A stretch of 64,000 nucleotides of DNA. Source: Mansonella perstans. Lineage: Eukaryota; Nematoda; Chromadorea; Rhabditida; Onchocercidae. Shown here piece by piece: positions 37,101 through 48,616 of this stretch (positions within the stretch are counted from its first letter, which is position 1; each line of letters begins with the position of its first letter). Position numbers and translations under genes: made by a program. The DNA lies in NCBI GenBank assembly GCA_037074765.1, contig JBAMDO010000035.1:1-64000 (forward strand), written 5' to 3'. The notes beneath the pieces were generated by a model. It saw only the letters and a list, made by a program, of their open reading frames with translations. It was not told the origin of the DNA and ran no database searches.

Positions 37101-37423
37101 CAAATTATCTTATCTCTGACCAATTTTTTTGATAAAATTCAAAAAAAAAAACCTATTATATTCTGTGATGTTATCATCTAATTATCACTATTTATTTTTT
37201 TAAATAACTTTTTTCAATTTAATCGTTTAATCCTTTAGGTCTCCTGAATTGGCAACTATTTATACTTTTAATTGATAATTTAAATAAAAACTTTGTTATA
37301 AAGTATCAATTTTGTGATAATTACAGAGAGTCACTTTTTGGCGAAGTGGATATATCAGAAGATAAAGAACAAGTACAATATGGTGATACTAAATTTGCTC
37401 CTAAATACCCATTTTATTACTGA
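31181..37423 (+). CDS. Arrestin domain-containing protein (alpha-arrestin)
   Basis: Nine coding exons: 31181-31261, 32337-32427, 32738-32841, 33305-33505, 33973-34178, 35540-35726, 36069-36251, 36486-36646 and 37327-37423. Phases agree and give 436 residues. The N-terminal arrestin sheet shows FDIEFDNAESAYFAGQEVSG, LLELKGRAKTYWTKHSG and LPNGRHEIPFCFTLPKTLPTSFEGEFG. The C-terminal arrestin domain starts near SIEVKMSVDRTGFTPGEKIG and includes VPPVPPRLSRCKIIQNTYMIELD. Alpha-arrestins are adaptors that select membrane cargo for ubiquitination and endosomal sorting. The C-tail (YPKLPNPYYRESLFGEVD ... APKYPFYY) resembles nematode arrd proteins, but I see no canonical PPxY motif for Nedd4-type ligases. 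Donors after exons 3 (GTCATA) and 4 (GTAGTG) are weak but required by phase and homology. The closest paralogue is not determined. Confidence 0.92.
34310..34840 (+). other. Less AT-rich island in arrestin intron 5
   Basis: About 500 bases with clearly higher GC than the surrounding intron and no splice-compatible ORF. Short frames show no family I recognise. It could be a decayed transposon fragment or foreign insertion. Confidence 0.4.
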
Positions 37424-39734
37424 TTAAATAAGAAGCTGGAAATAGATTTGATTTTCATTTCTATAAAAATTGTTCCATTTTTATTGCTTCTTCCAGACTG
37501 TTCACATTTTTCCATAAATGCATTTCAAATGAAATGAAATATGAAACAAATTGTTCATTTTAATATATTTCGCGACACTTTTTTCCTCGTAAATAACATT
37601 TGTAATTTAAATGATGAAAAAGAGATGCAAATTAAATGAATTTTCGGTTCATTTTCCAGTCCCATAACGGTACTTTTTTAATTTTCCTGGCACGGTTTTT
37701 CTGTCCAATTCTTTTTCCAGAATTGACATTTTGTTGAAAAAACGATTTTCATAGAAATGCTTCTTTTTGCAAGGACATCTTGTGCGAGTTTTAAATTTTA
37801 AAAAGGGATGAATTTCCCTTTCGCTGAACATAAAAAATAAAGTGTTTAAAGGAACAGGAAAATTGTGATGTTTGTGATAATTTTTTCAATCCTAAAAATA
37901 TTGTTTGTTTTTTGAAATAAATTGGGAATATAATTTTCGAAAAAAATTATAAATTAAAGAAATTTTGCAATTTTAGGTTGGGATATAGGTATTGTACATA
38001 TGTGCCATTATCTTTCGATCCATTGAACATTCCTTTTCATTATCATTATTTGCTTTATTACTACTGCGATTATCAATTACATGAAAAATTTCAATTAACC
38101 AAGGCAAATCATTTATTATACTGAAATAAAAATATCATTTGAAATTTTTTCCGGCTTAAAATTTTTCCATTTCCTTAAATTGGTCAGTGGGTTATTTTTA
38201 TTTACTTTCCTGCAATGTCTATAAAAATGTAGGTTTAAAAATGAAAAAAGAAAAATGAGATTCTAAGCACAGTGAGATTGCGAGCTATACTTGCACGTAT
38301 GGTCTATGTCACGAAAATGTGGCCAAGATGAGTTTACTAGCCTTCAGGCAACCATCTTAAGAGAAGGATAGCACTCTAATTTTCAACTCGCTGGCAGATG
38401 AATTCGTTTGCCTTTGTAAGATCATTTGTCTACGAAAGATGTAAAAAAAGTTATTCTGATGAAAGCTTCAACCTAAGAATTCCGCTGTCAATGATTGTCA
38501 TGTTTTTCGGCCTTGACAAATGAGCCTTATAAGGCTGAGGCTGGTTCTGCTGATACTTTGACTTGAAGAGGCCGTTATGCAAACTCGAAGGATATGATCG
38601 TAGAATCATTTATTCACGGCGACAAATCATTAATATCAAATCAATCCAGCAAGAAGTCGTTGGCAGGTTACAGAACATTATTTTTTGTTTGATATATTCA
38701 AGGAACATTTCTTGAACATGGTGAAAATGACAACTCATTAACTTAACTTATCCTAAGATATTCATTTATTCTCAGAACAATTGTAAAACGTAAGCTGCGG
38801 AAATATTTCGACCGCAAAGTCAAATGATTGAAGCATTAAATTTTGAAATGATTTAATATTACTTAGCATCACAATTAATTTGCTATTTTATGTTTTTAGC
38901 ATGTAATCTTACAAATTTGCAGCGACAATTTGTAATATTTATTTTTCTTTTAGATAAACTAATTATTTTTAAACAAAAAAAGGAAATGCCTCGCAATCTC
39001 TCTTCTTTTTTGTTTTTTTAAAATTCATTTTTCGATAAAAGTGTTTAAATTTCAGCTATTTTTGAAAAAAAAAAGTGCAAAATTAAATGGGAAACGAAGT
39101 TAATTTTTGATCAAATTGAAACTAAGTTACAAACTTAATGAAAATATATAAATGAACAATTGAAAAAGAGGACTTTCATTGTTTGATGATTGAAAATGTT
39201 AGCAATTTTTTAATCAATACAAAAATGAGAAGTTTTAAGGCTACATTTTACATTTGTCTCTTTAGTATAGAAATTTAATTCATTGAGTTAACTGCTTTTC
39301 TTGCCGGACAACAACTAAGAATTATGTAACCGTTGTCATAGTGAACCATCCATGTTCTCGCCTATCACTCTGAATATCATTACGTTTCACTCAATAAATC
39401 GGTGATTGATATTGATGTTGTATTAACTTGCTGTTGTTACTTAGAATGTGTAGGAGCATTCAATTTGTAATGATCAAGCTAGTTGAAGCGAGATTTGCAA
39501 GCTAGGCTTTCCATAAAAGATTTCTCTGAAAGGTACATATTCAGCATGCTTTGGAAAATATTAGAAAAGTAGGAATATTCTATGAACATGAAGTGCTTAG
39601 ATAGCCATAGGTTATGATAGGAGACTTATATATCATTGATAAGAATAAATTTTTCGTTACACGATTATATCATGAAAATAATCGTTTCATTGTAATAGCA
39701 TAATGTATTTTGCTTGCAGGATTCAAATGTAATA
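37424..39734 (+). other. Arrestin-BBS5 intergenic region
   Basis: Contains the arrestin 3' UTR and the BBS5 promoter or 5' UTR. A stretch at about 38270-38720 is less AT-rich than its surroundings but has no recognisable product on either strand. An acceptor TTGCTTGCAG at 39719 lies 15 bases before the BBS5 ATG and may be a trans-splice site. Confidence 0.5.
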
Positions 39735-42158
39735 ATGAATTTGAAACTTAAAATATCGCCAATTACTATTTGGCAAGATCGTGACATACGATTCGATGTG
39801 AATCCACAGTATATTTATTATTTGTTTGATTGTTATTATTATCTTATTAATCAAGTCTTATTTCCATCTTTTCATGCAGAACAAATTATTTAATGATGAT
39901 AACAAAAGTAATAATAAGAATAGTGATATCATGTGATTGTATGATAAATATCAATCATCTTATCATTTTGGTATATAAGCTATATAAAATATTGCAGATT
40001 GCTACATTTAATCCCCGGTGAATGTCTCATTGATCATATTGACGATGTTGAGGATACTAAAGGAAATTCTGGCGACAAGGGTGTTCTTGCAATAACAAAT
40101 TTAAGACTTACATGGCATGCGACCGCTCTACCACGTATCAATTTAAGCCTCGGGTATTTTGAAGATTTGCAACTGCTGAGTGTATCAGTCATTAACTGTC
40201 AATTCATCGCTTTCTTTCTTACAACTTTAAAGAATTGATTAATTAAACTTCATTTCCTAAAGTTGTCTCGATAAACTTTTTTAATAAGAAACTAAGAAAT
40301 GTTGCAAGTTTGGCATCAGTGGTAAGTTAGCATATTCATCATTTAGTCTTAACCATTCCTGTTATTTCAAGTTTTTTCAGATACAAAACGATAAATGGAG
40401 TGACGACAAAAATTACAAAATCAAAGCTTCGCGGACAGACTGAATCACTATATATATTAGCTCATTATGCAAATGCTCGATTTGAATTCATTTTCACATG
40501 CGTTAATCCTTTGCAGGTTTTTCATTAAATTATTCCTTTTCAAGAGGTCAAATTAATTAAATACAAAGATGATATACTTTATTATCTTTAATCTTATTAA
40601 TCTTTTTTCCTTTTTTTCCTCTTTATTTCTTAAAAATAAATATCAACTAACGGCCACCAATCATTTCTTAGACAAAACTTTTTGCGACAGCGATAGCTGT
40701 TCATCGAGCGTATGAGACATCGAAACTTTATCGAGAGTTGAAAATGCGTGGTGCTCTTTTGGCTGATGAACAGCAACTTCGAATTTTACCTGAAGAACAA
40801 CAATGTGATCGTTTTGATGGTGTATGGAACTTAGGCAATGATCAAGTATTTATTTTAAAACATTAATTATTCAATCAATATATTTTATCCACTCTTTTCA
40901 TCATATTAGCTATTGATTTCATTTTTTATCAAACTCATTTAATAATTTAGTCGGATATTTGCCAAAAACAAATTGCTTCAGCTTTCAGATAATCCTAAAG
41001 AGAAGAAATCTATGGCTGATCTTTGGTATTTATGCAAACATAGATGATTTTCTAAGGTTTATCTATTGTGTAAGCTAAAAGCTTATTGTGCAAGCTAAAA
41101 AAAATTATTAATCCTGAGTTGAAATTTTAACAATATCTACTTACAAAAAAAGATTATTTTAGGGAACACTTGGTTGTATGATAGTTACCAATATTCGTGT
41201 TGCATGGTTTGCAACAACGAATACAAAATACAATGTAAGTATACCATATTTGCAAGTAAAAGATTGCCGCATACGTCATTCACGTTACGGTCATGTATTG
41301 ATAATTGGAACTTCTGCCGTTGTAAGTTACAAGTATTTGTAAAAATTCCTAATTTATCCCTGATTTCTGGACCCCATAAAAGATGAGATTTCTTTCAATT
41401 TTTTCCGAGAAAAGTAACCCATATTTTTTTTGTTGAAACGAACCAAAAAGAGCCCATATTTACTGTTTTTATGAACTGCTTTAAAATTTTGATGTCACAA
41501 ATCAAATCCTGAATTTATTGCAGAATAGAGATTATGTCCTTGGCTTTCGTGCCGACCCGGAAGAAAGACTGAAAAATATTTACAGAACGATATGTTCACT
41601 TCAAATAGCATATGGAACAAAACCGATTTTCGGTGTGCAATACATTCGAGAAAAACCGGTATAATTATTTCTATTTATCTTTTCTACTGTTCGACTCAAA
41701 TTTTATTTAATTAAATATCAAACTTCAAATTCATAAATACAAATAAACATTTGAGAGTGAGAAGGTAAGCAAAACAAAGATTATATTACAAACTTTTAGA
41801 AAGTTTACAGACTACTCCTCAGACGATAGGTGATTTAACAAAACTGATTGACGAAGATGTGGAGCTTGATGATCGAACTCTTCGATCCGATGCATACGCT
41901 GTAAGTTTTTTTTTCTGGAATTTTTCAAATTATTTTCATCGATGAAATTTGGCAAAATTTTTTTTCATATGAAAAAATGCCGTGTATCTTAATTAATTAT
42001 AAATAAACAAAAAATCATATTTTTAGGCCTACTTTTCGGACGGTGTTATTAATGGACAAATTCGACCACCAGTTTACTCAGAAGAGCTTGGAGTAGCCAT
42101 TGAACAACTCAAACCTGGATTTACTCTTGCTGATCTATGGAAAATTCATGTAGATTGA
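39735..42158 (+). CDS. bbs-5: BBS5, BBSome subunit
   Basis: Eight coding exons: 39735-39808, 39998-40153, 40381-40516, 40672-40845, 41163-41321, 41524-41658, 41811-41900 and 42027-42158. All are in phase, giving 351 residues (human BBS5 has 341). Diagnostic stretches: [130 protein letters not shown] and [21 protein letters not shown]. The two halves are the PH-like (DM16) repeats that bind phosphoinositides. BBS5 is one of eight core BBSome subunits that move membrane proteins into and out of cilia; in nematodes this occurs in ciliated sensory neurons. The N-terminus is short and conserved, supporting this ATG. Confidence 0.96.
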
Positions 42159-42450
42159 ACCTTTTTCCCTATCTTTAACTTTTAAACGATTTTGGAACAA
42201 ATAGTCTTGCTTATTTATGTTAAAAAACAAATGAAGATGTTGTATTCAAATAACTATGATATTGTTTCACCAAGTAGCTAAATAATATTTCAAGAAAATT
42301 ATGTAAAAAAACGAAATTGGAAAAGTTAAAATTGATTTGTAATTCTCTTGGCGCTAATGTCTCGTTACTGTCTAGTGTATAAAACTGCGCAAAGTTCAAA
42401 CACGGATTTTGCTTTACACATATATTTTTTAACTAATTAAATATTTAATC

Positions 42451-42456
42451 AATAAA
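42451..42456 (+). terminator. Poly(A) signal for BBS5
   Basis: AATAAA about 290 bases after the BBS5 stop codon, in AT-rich sequence; the first clear signal on this strand. Confidence 0.45.
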
Positions 42457-44754
42457 AGGTTTTTTTGAAAACTGTTTATATCATAATAGAAGATTATTAT
42501 GATGTAAATCACAATAAAAGATGTTCAACTAACAAGGTAGTCAATAATGCAAAATATAATGAGCTAAACTTCATATAATCTTTCAGTAAAGATGCATTGA
42601 AATAATAATGAATACATTATCTTGAATTTCAATCTCAAAGTGATTTTTTAAGAAAAAATTCATGCATTTATCACTATGATTGATTCATAATTAGCTGGCT
42701 TTATCGAAAATTTTCCAGTTCATTGCTCGGTTCGTTTTGACGATTTCTGGAAACTTAAAGTAAAAAATTAGCTTCACCTATGCATATGAAGTTGTGTCGC
42801 AATTAAAAGGCACAAATCAAATTTTTAATCCAAAAATGACAAAACCAAAATTTCCAGAAGTTTTCCAGAATCGCATGGAACTTTTTTTTAATGTATTAAA
42901 TAATAAATTTGAACTTTCATTATTTGTCATAGCGAAAAGTAATAACATAATAAATAAGGCGGATCACATAAAGCGGATCACAGTTCCTGTGATGTTACAT
43001 GGCATCCGTTACTTTTTTTCATTTTTACCTCCTTCAATTCAAATCCGAACTTCTACCGTTTAACAACTTATGAATTGTTGCATAAATATGATTCGATCCT
43101 TCTAATTTTCAGTCATTTTAAGTCATTAATTAAGTTAATATCGCATTCCGGTTGGAATAAAATAATAACGGAAGAATGAAATTGGAACTTTTTAAGCGAT
43201 TTGCAACAAAATAACTCGAAAAAATGAAAAAGATTACAAATATTCATTCAAACTGTAATTACTTCTTATATAATACCCAGAAAAAACGTAATGCTTCACT
43301 TTTTACAGCCACCAAAAGAAATCGATTACAATTGAATTAAGTCAAAGTTAAGTCAATCTGTCTTCATCTACAATGAAGGTGTTTTTAGATGAAATTTGTT
43401 GCTTTAAATTGAATAATTTGTTAATCGAAATCAAAACACAATTCAGAATAAAAGAACAGATAAAAACAGAAAAATAAAACAAAAAAACCGGGTATGGCGA
43501 AAATACAAAGAAAGAATGTTTGTTCTTTAACAAAAAAACATGAACAGTGTAATTTAAAAGAATTGAAGCTTTTGCCTGATAACAAAAAGATCTTGTTCAG
43601 TTTTTTTCAGTGAAGGTGACAAATACTTGTAGTTTGACAGCACAGTTCCGAATAAGATTTCCACTTCTGCATTTAAGTTCGTTTTTTCAGAAAAAGGGAC
43701 AAGGATGTAAACTTTCTTAATGCTAAAAATTTTACTAAGTTATTGCAACTGATTCTTTTATAGAAATTTCCACTCAAAGTTATTTGCTATTATTTGAAGA
43801 ATTAATTTATAATGGTATGAAAAATGAGAATAATACATCAACAACAAAATGCCTTTAGAATTTCAAATAATTTAAATTCGCTAATCAAAACGATTAACAG
43901 ATTGCAGAAAACAACAAAAAAATTTCTTTCTGGAAGGAAGATGCTTCAGTATACTAAAATTGAATGACTATAATTAATGACTGATAATTGACTGATTGAT
44001 TCAGATTGATTCAGATCGATTGAGCTGTTTTTTTTCTAAAACATCATTGAGATCAAAACATTCAATGGCAAAAATTTTTCACAAGCAAATTCTTATGCTT
44101 ATTCATCCGTTTATTACTCATCGCCTTTTTTCTTTTCTTCCATAAATTGAAACTTGAAGAGAACAAGGAATGTTTTTGAAAAATTTTTTTTTTTGAAAAT
44201 CAGTCAACTATTTTCGTCTTATTATCAAATTAATTTGGAAAAAAAAGATGAAATTTTAAACAAAATGTAAGAATAAAAAAACTTGTCGAAAAATGGCGCC
44301 TTTTTTTATCTATACGATGTGTTTTCTTAATCTTTCGCACAGAATTTTAGCGTAGGAATTGAAAAAAGAGAAGGGAAATTCATTCATTCTTTTTTTTTCC
44401 TCTTTCATTTCTTCAACCATTAGGCACTCACTGTACATTCCATAATTATGGCAGTGTTCGAACGAGTTCTTCTGATGTTTTCGATTTGTTTTCCATTCAA
44501 GAAAATTTGGATTTTATTGCAAATGCATCATAGCGAAATAAAACTCGTTAAATACGATCAGACAAAAAAATGCTTCTAGACAAAAATGTCTTCCATCAGG
44601 CAGGTATTTTTCTGACAATTGTTTAGAATTCATGAAATAAAAGAACAAGAAGTAATTAATAGGGAAATTTCTCGAGAAATCGTGAAAATTTTTGTAAACA
44701 AAGATTGTTTTTTTCTTGCATGATGTCACAATGATGATAATTCATTAAATATGC
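42457..44754 (+). other. Convergent intergenic region between BBS5 and the collagen gene
   Basis: The two flanking genes end toward each other. No gene or RNA recognised; only short chance ORFs. Confidence 0.5.
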
Positions 44755-44760
44755 TTTATT
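44755..44760 (-). terminator. Poly(A) signal for the cuticle collagen gene
   Basis: AATAAA on the minus strand about 76 bases after the collagen stop codon. Confidence 0.6.
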
Positions 44761-44835
44761 TTCTATTCAAAAAAATTTCAATGAGAATTTGATTTGATAT
44801 GATGCTATTTGCGTGTGTGTTTTTTTCCATCCCAT

Positions 44836-46159
44836 TTAATAGCCAGGAGCGAGACGAGCTGGTGGGCAATGGTCACAACTTCCAGGAGCACCTGAAATAA
44901 ATAAGCGTCCTTAGATTAACAAATCTCTTTTAATATAAATATTTCATAGAGCAAATTTAAAAACTGAGAAAAAATGAATGAAAACTGTGCGGAACCGATG
45001 TTTCTGATCAAGTCTCAACATTAATGCTTATTAGAATTGAAAAATATACCAGCTTCGCCACGCTCTCCCATAGGTCCCGGTCGTCCACTTGGACCTGGTT
45101 GTCCTGGCTGTCCAGGAAGGCCAGGTTGTCCAGGAGCGCCGAGTGTACCATCCTCACCGTTTGCACCTGGTGGTCCCATAGCTCCTGGTGGGCCAGGGCG
45201 TCCTGGAGCGCCTGGTCGACCCGGTGGTCCAACTTCTGTCCTATATACTCCCGGATCTCCGGGAGGTCCAGTTCGCCCCGGCTGTCCTGGCTGACCTGGT
45301 TGTCCTGGTGGACCTCTGGGTCCTTGATCTCCGGGTCTTCCATCATCGCCATTCTGGCCAGGTGGTCCTGGTGGACCGTCAGGCCCAGGTGGTCCCTTGG
45401 GACCAGGTCCACCGGGTGGTGACTCGCATGGGCACTGCGGTGGAAATAAATCTTGAGGTGGACTAAAAGGCGCAGCTGGTCCAGGCGGTCCAAGCTGGCC
45501 ATTTTCACCATCTACTCCAGGTGCACCATCGCGACCTGGTGCTCCAGGTGGTCCAGGTGGTCCTCGTGAACATGTACAACACTCTCCGCCATATGTAGCG
45601 CCCCGTGCATATGAATCCGGCTTTTGATATGGGTCATCACGAAGCTCCTGGTCACGTAATCGCCGTGCCCAAAAATCTGCCATTGTATCACGTTTAACAT
45701 CTCGATGTGCCATCATTATATTTGCCATTTTTCCGGAGTCATAACGCCCACTAGTTTCAATATTCAAAATTTCCTTCCACATATCTCGAGCACGAGTCTA
45801 TAATTTATTAATTGAATAAATCAAAAAAACACCATAGCAAATAATTTCACTGTTTGTTAGAAAATTTAAAAAATCCTTTCATTCAAATTTTTTCACTCAT
45901 AATTTTAAATACCTTTCAGTATTGAATTTCTCGATTATTACAAATAAAAAGTCTATTTTTTTTTTCAAAGCAGAAAATAAAACAGAAAACATACGCGACA
46001 AAAATCGATATCTATTTGAACAGATGATTCCAATGTTTGAACATGATTAATTATTAATGGAAATGTTATTAAAACGGAACAAATAGCAAATGTACTGAAA
46101 ACAACTGATAGAAAAGCAATCGGTTTTAAGCTTTGAGAATGGTTCTTCTTATCATCCAT
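44836..46159 (-). CDS. Nematode cuticle collagen
   Basis: Three minus-strand exons (46159-45995, 45797-45050 and 44891-44836) are in phase and encode 322 residues. Residues about 10-40 form a single hydrophobic segment ([20 protein letters not shown]), the membrane/secretion anchor of cuticle collagens. A basic ARRLRD stretch before the collagenous part fits the R-x-x-R subtilisin cleavage site of the family. A short cysteine cluster (GGECCTC) precedes [24 protein letters not shown] interruption separates the first Gly-X-Y block from the main one, which has many [14 protein letters not shown] triplets. The C-terminus has [14 protein letters not shown]. Paired cysteines flanking Gly-X-Y blocks are the mark of this family, whose trimers are secreted by the hypodermis and cross-linked into the cuticle. 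The orthologue group is not determined. Confidence 0.95.
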
Positions 46160-48616
46160 TATTAAGAATATATTATTGATTAGCAATAATAATTAGTGAT
46201 AGTGGTAGCTGTAATGATGATAGATAGTAATGCTTCGTTGTTGTTATTGTTGTTGTTGTTATGCCCACCATAAAATTCATCTAAAGATATTAAAACTACA
46301 CCTTTTATACTTGAAGAAGAAGGGAAGGAAGAGATAGGCAGAAAAAAAAGGGACGACAAGAGTGGGGAAATTACTATATTAAAAAACCGGATCAATTTAG
46401 ATATGTGTTGTAAGTGATAAGTGAGAAATAGAATGAGAATTGAGGAACGATGAATAGAAAGTGGATAATGGACATTTTGCGTTGTCATATACCTTCCTTC
46501 ATTTATCATTTCTTCAAAAATGATGTCGTTCCAGTCATTTGAACATTTCCCTCATTGACAATTTCTACAATTATTTCTCGTCATTGTAGTATAATCGATT
46601 GATTAACCGATCAAATGATCAATATCGATGAAACAAATCAATAGCATATTTATATATATATATATATTTGCTGAATGGACATACATATACTGTTTGTTTG
46701 TTAATTTTTTTTTACTGTTTAAAATATCAATTTTCAATTGTTAATGATTTATTTCAAATTTTAAAAATTGCTTATAATGTTTAAAATATCAATTTCCAAT
46801 TGTTAATGATTTATTTCAAATTTTAAAAATTGCTTATTTTTGTCGTTTGATTTCCTTATGACTTGTTTTTGATAAAACTTCGACTAGAAGATAGAAAGAA
46901 ATAAGAGACAAATTATTTCTGATATGAAGTAAGATTTGGATGATAATAATAATAATTTGATAATAATAGAATATAACAATATTAATATTTAAAGATAGCA
47001 TTAGAAGTTAAATTTTGTCACTTTTTCCATAAATGTTAACATTATTTTTCGATAAAACAAAATGTTAGCAGCTGTCCAGTCCAGTAGCTCACTCAATCCA
47101 TCATATTCTGATATTGTTATCACTAAAACAATGAGAATAATGATATGGAAAATAACAGTATATGTATGGGGTAATAGCAGTAATGATAATGATGACAATA
47201 TTAATCATTTCTGGTTGTTGTGATTGATTGTTATTATTATTTTTTCATACTTATTACTATTATTCATTTTTATTAAAAAATTATAAAAGATGTTTCATTG
47301 AATCATTTAGATAAGATAGCGAAAAGTAGAAGATTATGTATCATTATTATGATGAATCTCTACTTTGCTAAAATTAACACTTGCCCCTCTATCATCATTG
47401 CTGTGGCGCAAAATTATTTTTATAACTTTTTTTTTTTTTTTTTTTAAACTTGTCCCATTTGACAAAATAGCAATTGGTCTGGTAAAAAAGAAAAAATATA
47501 TTGGAAATATTGTAGTGATTATTTCAATAAATGTAATGTTACATTGTGAGATAGGCAATTATCGAGCTAATTAACTTGAAAGACAAGTCCTTCTTCTCAG
47601 AGAATATTAAGAAAAAATGGTACATTTTGAAACTACAATTCAGCACATCAAATATCCATCATCCATCCATCTGTCAGAACTTCTTTCACTATCTTATCGT
47701 CATTATTACGTAGTATAATTGTGCAGTAAAAATATACGTTCGCTGATTTGTCTTTGTTGTAAAAAGGCATTGTGAATCATAACATTTATAGCAAAAGCTC
47801 TGGAACACTACAGAAGGGATAAAAACACAGGAAATGAAGGCACACTATACTAATAGTAAAGCTAAAAACTATCACAACCTTTACACGTTAAAAGGACAAA
47901 TTAAGTAAGTTGGAAAAAGTGAAATGAAAAAAAAAAAACAAAAATTATATAATATATAAAATGTTACACCACAACAATTACTACGGTTTTACAAACGTGA
48001 AATTTAAAAACTTTTAAAAAATTACGGAAAAATATGCATGATGGAAAATCAAAATAGCAAATATATTATTCAAAAATTATTATCGCGATGTGAGGAAAAG
48101 TAGAAACAAGCAGACTGAAAACTGGAAACAAACAGAAATAGCAGACTTAAAACTGCAAATAGATAAAAAAGCAGACTCAAAACTGTAAAAAGATGGATTG
48201 TAAAAAAAATTGGAACTAATGCTGGAAGCATAAATAAAATATCTGCTTTATGTAGAAGTATTCTAGGTAGCATAATGAGAGACAGCATTCAATATCTAAA
48301 AATACCACACATTCAATATATATAAAAATACCAGGATGGAAGAATTGTCAAACCTTCCCATAATTTGTTTCGATTCATAATTATCCGTTCTTATTTATTG
48401 TCATTCACTGATATTATTATTCACTGTACTTAAAGCTTCTTACAGTGACATTTAAAGTAGAACATAAAAAAGATGAAACAACAGGTAAAATTTTCAATTC
48501 TCTACATGCAAGTTAAGGTAATTATAATTTTAATAAATTTCGGAATTTTGAATAAGAAGGTGATGTTTGAATTCTCAAGCAGTTCACGCATTCTAAACCT
48601 GAAAAATGAAAATATT
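46160..48616 (+). other. Intergenic region upstream of collagen and downstream of amphiphysin
   Basis: AT-rich. It holds the collagen promoter at its left end and the amphiphysin 3' UTR at its right end. A 62-bp unit is duplicated in tandem at 46717-46838 (GTTTAAAATATCAATTTTCA...). No gene recognised. Confidence 0.55.
46717..46838 (+). repeat. 62-bp tandem duplication
   Basis: Two adjacent copies starting at 46717 and 46779 differ by only one or two bases, so the duplication is recent. Confidence 0.9.

Noticed and set aside
40950..41040. Possible extra BBS5 exon between 40845 and 41163
   Set aside because: Joining 40672-40845 directly to 41163-41321 is in phase and matches BBS5. The intervening stretch has no BBS5 similarity.
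45008..45511. Several long ORFs overlapping the collagen exon on both strands
   Set aside because: They are shadows of the Gly-X-Y codon pattern; the chosen frame alone gives Gly-X-Y triplets and joins in phase with its neighbours.
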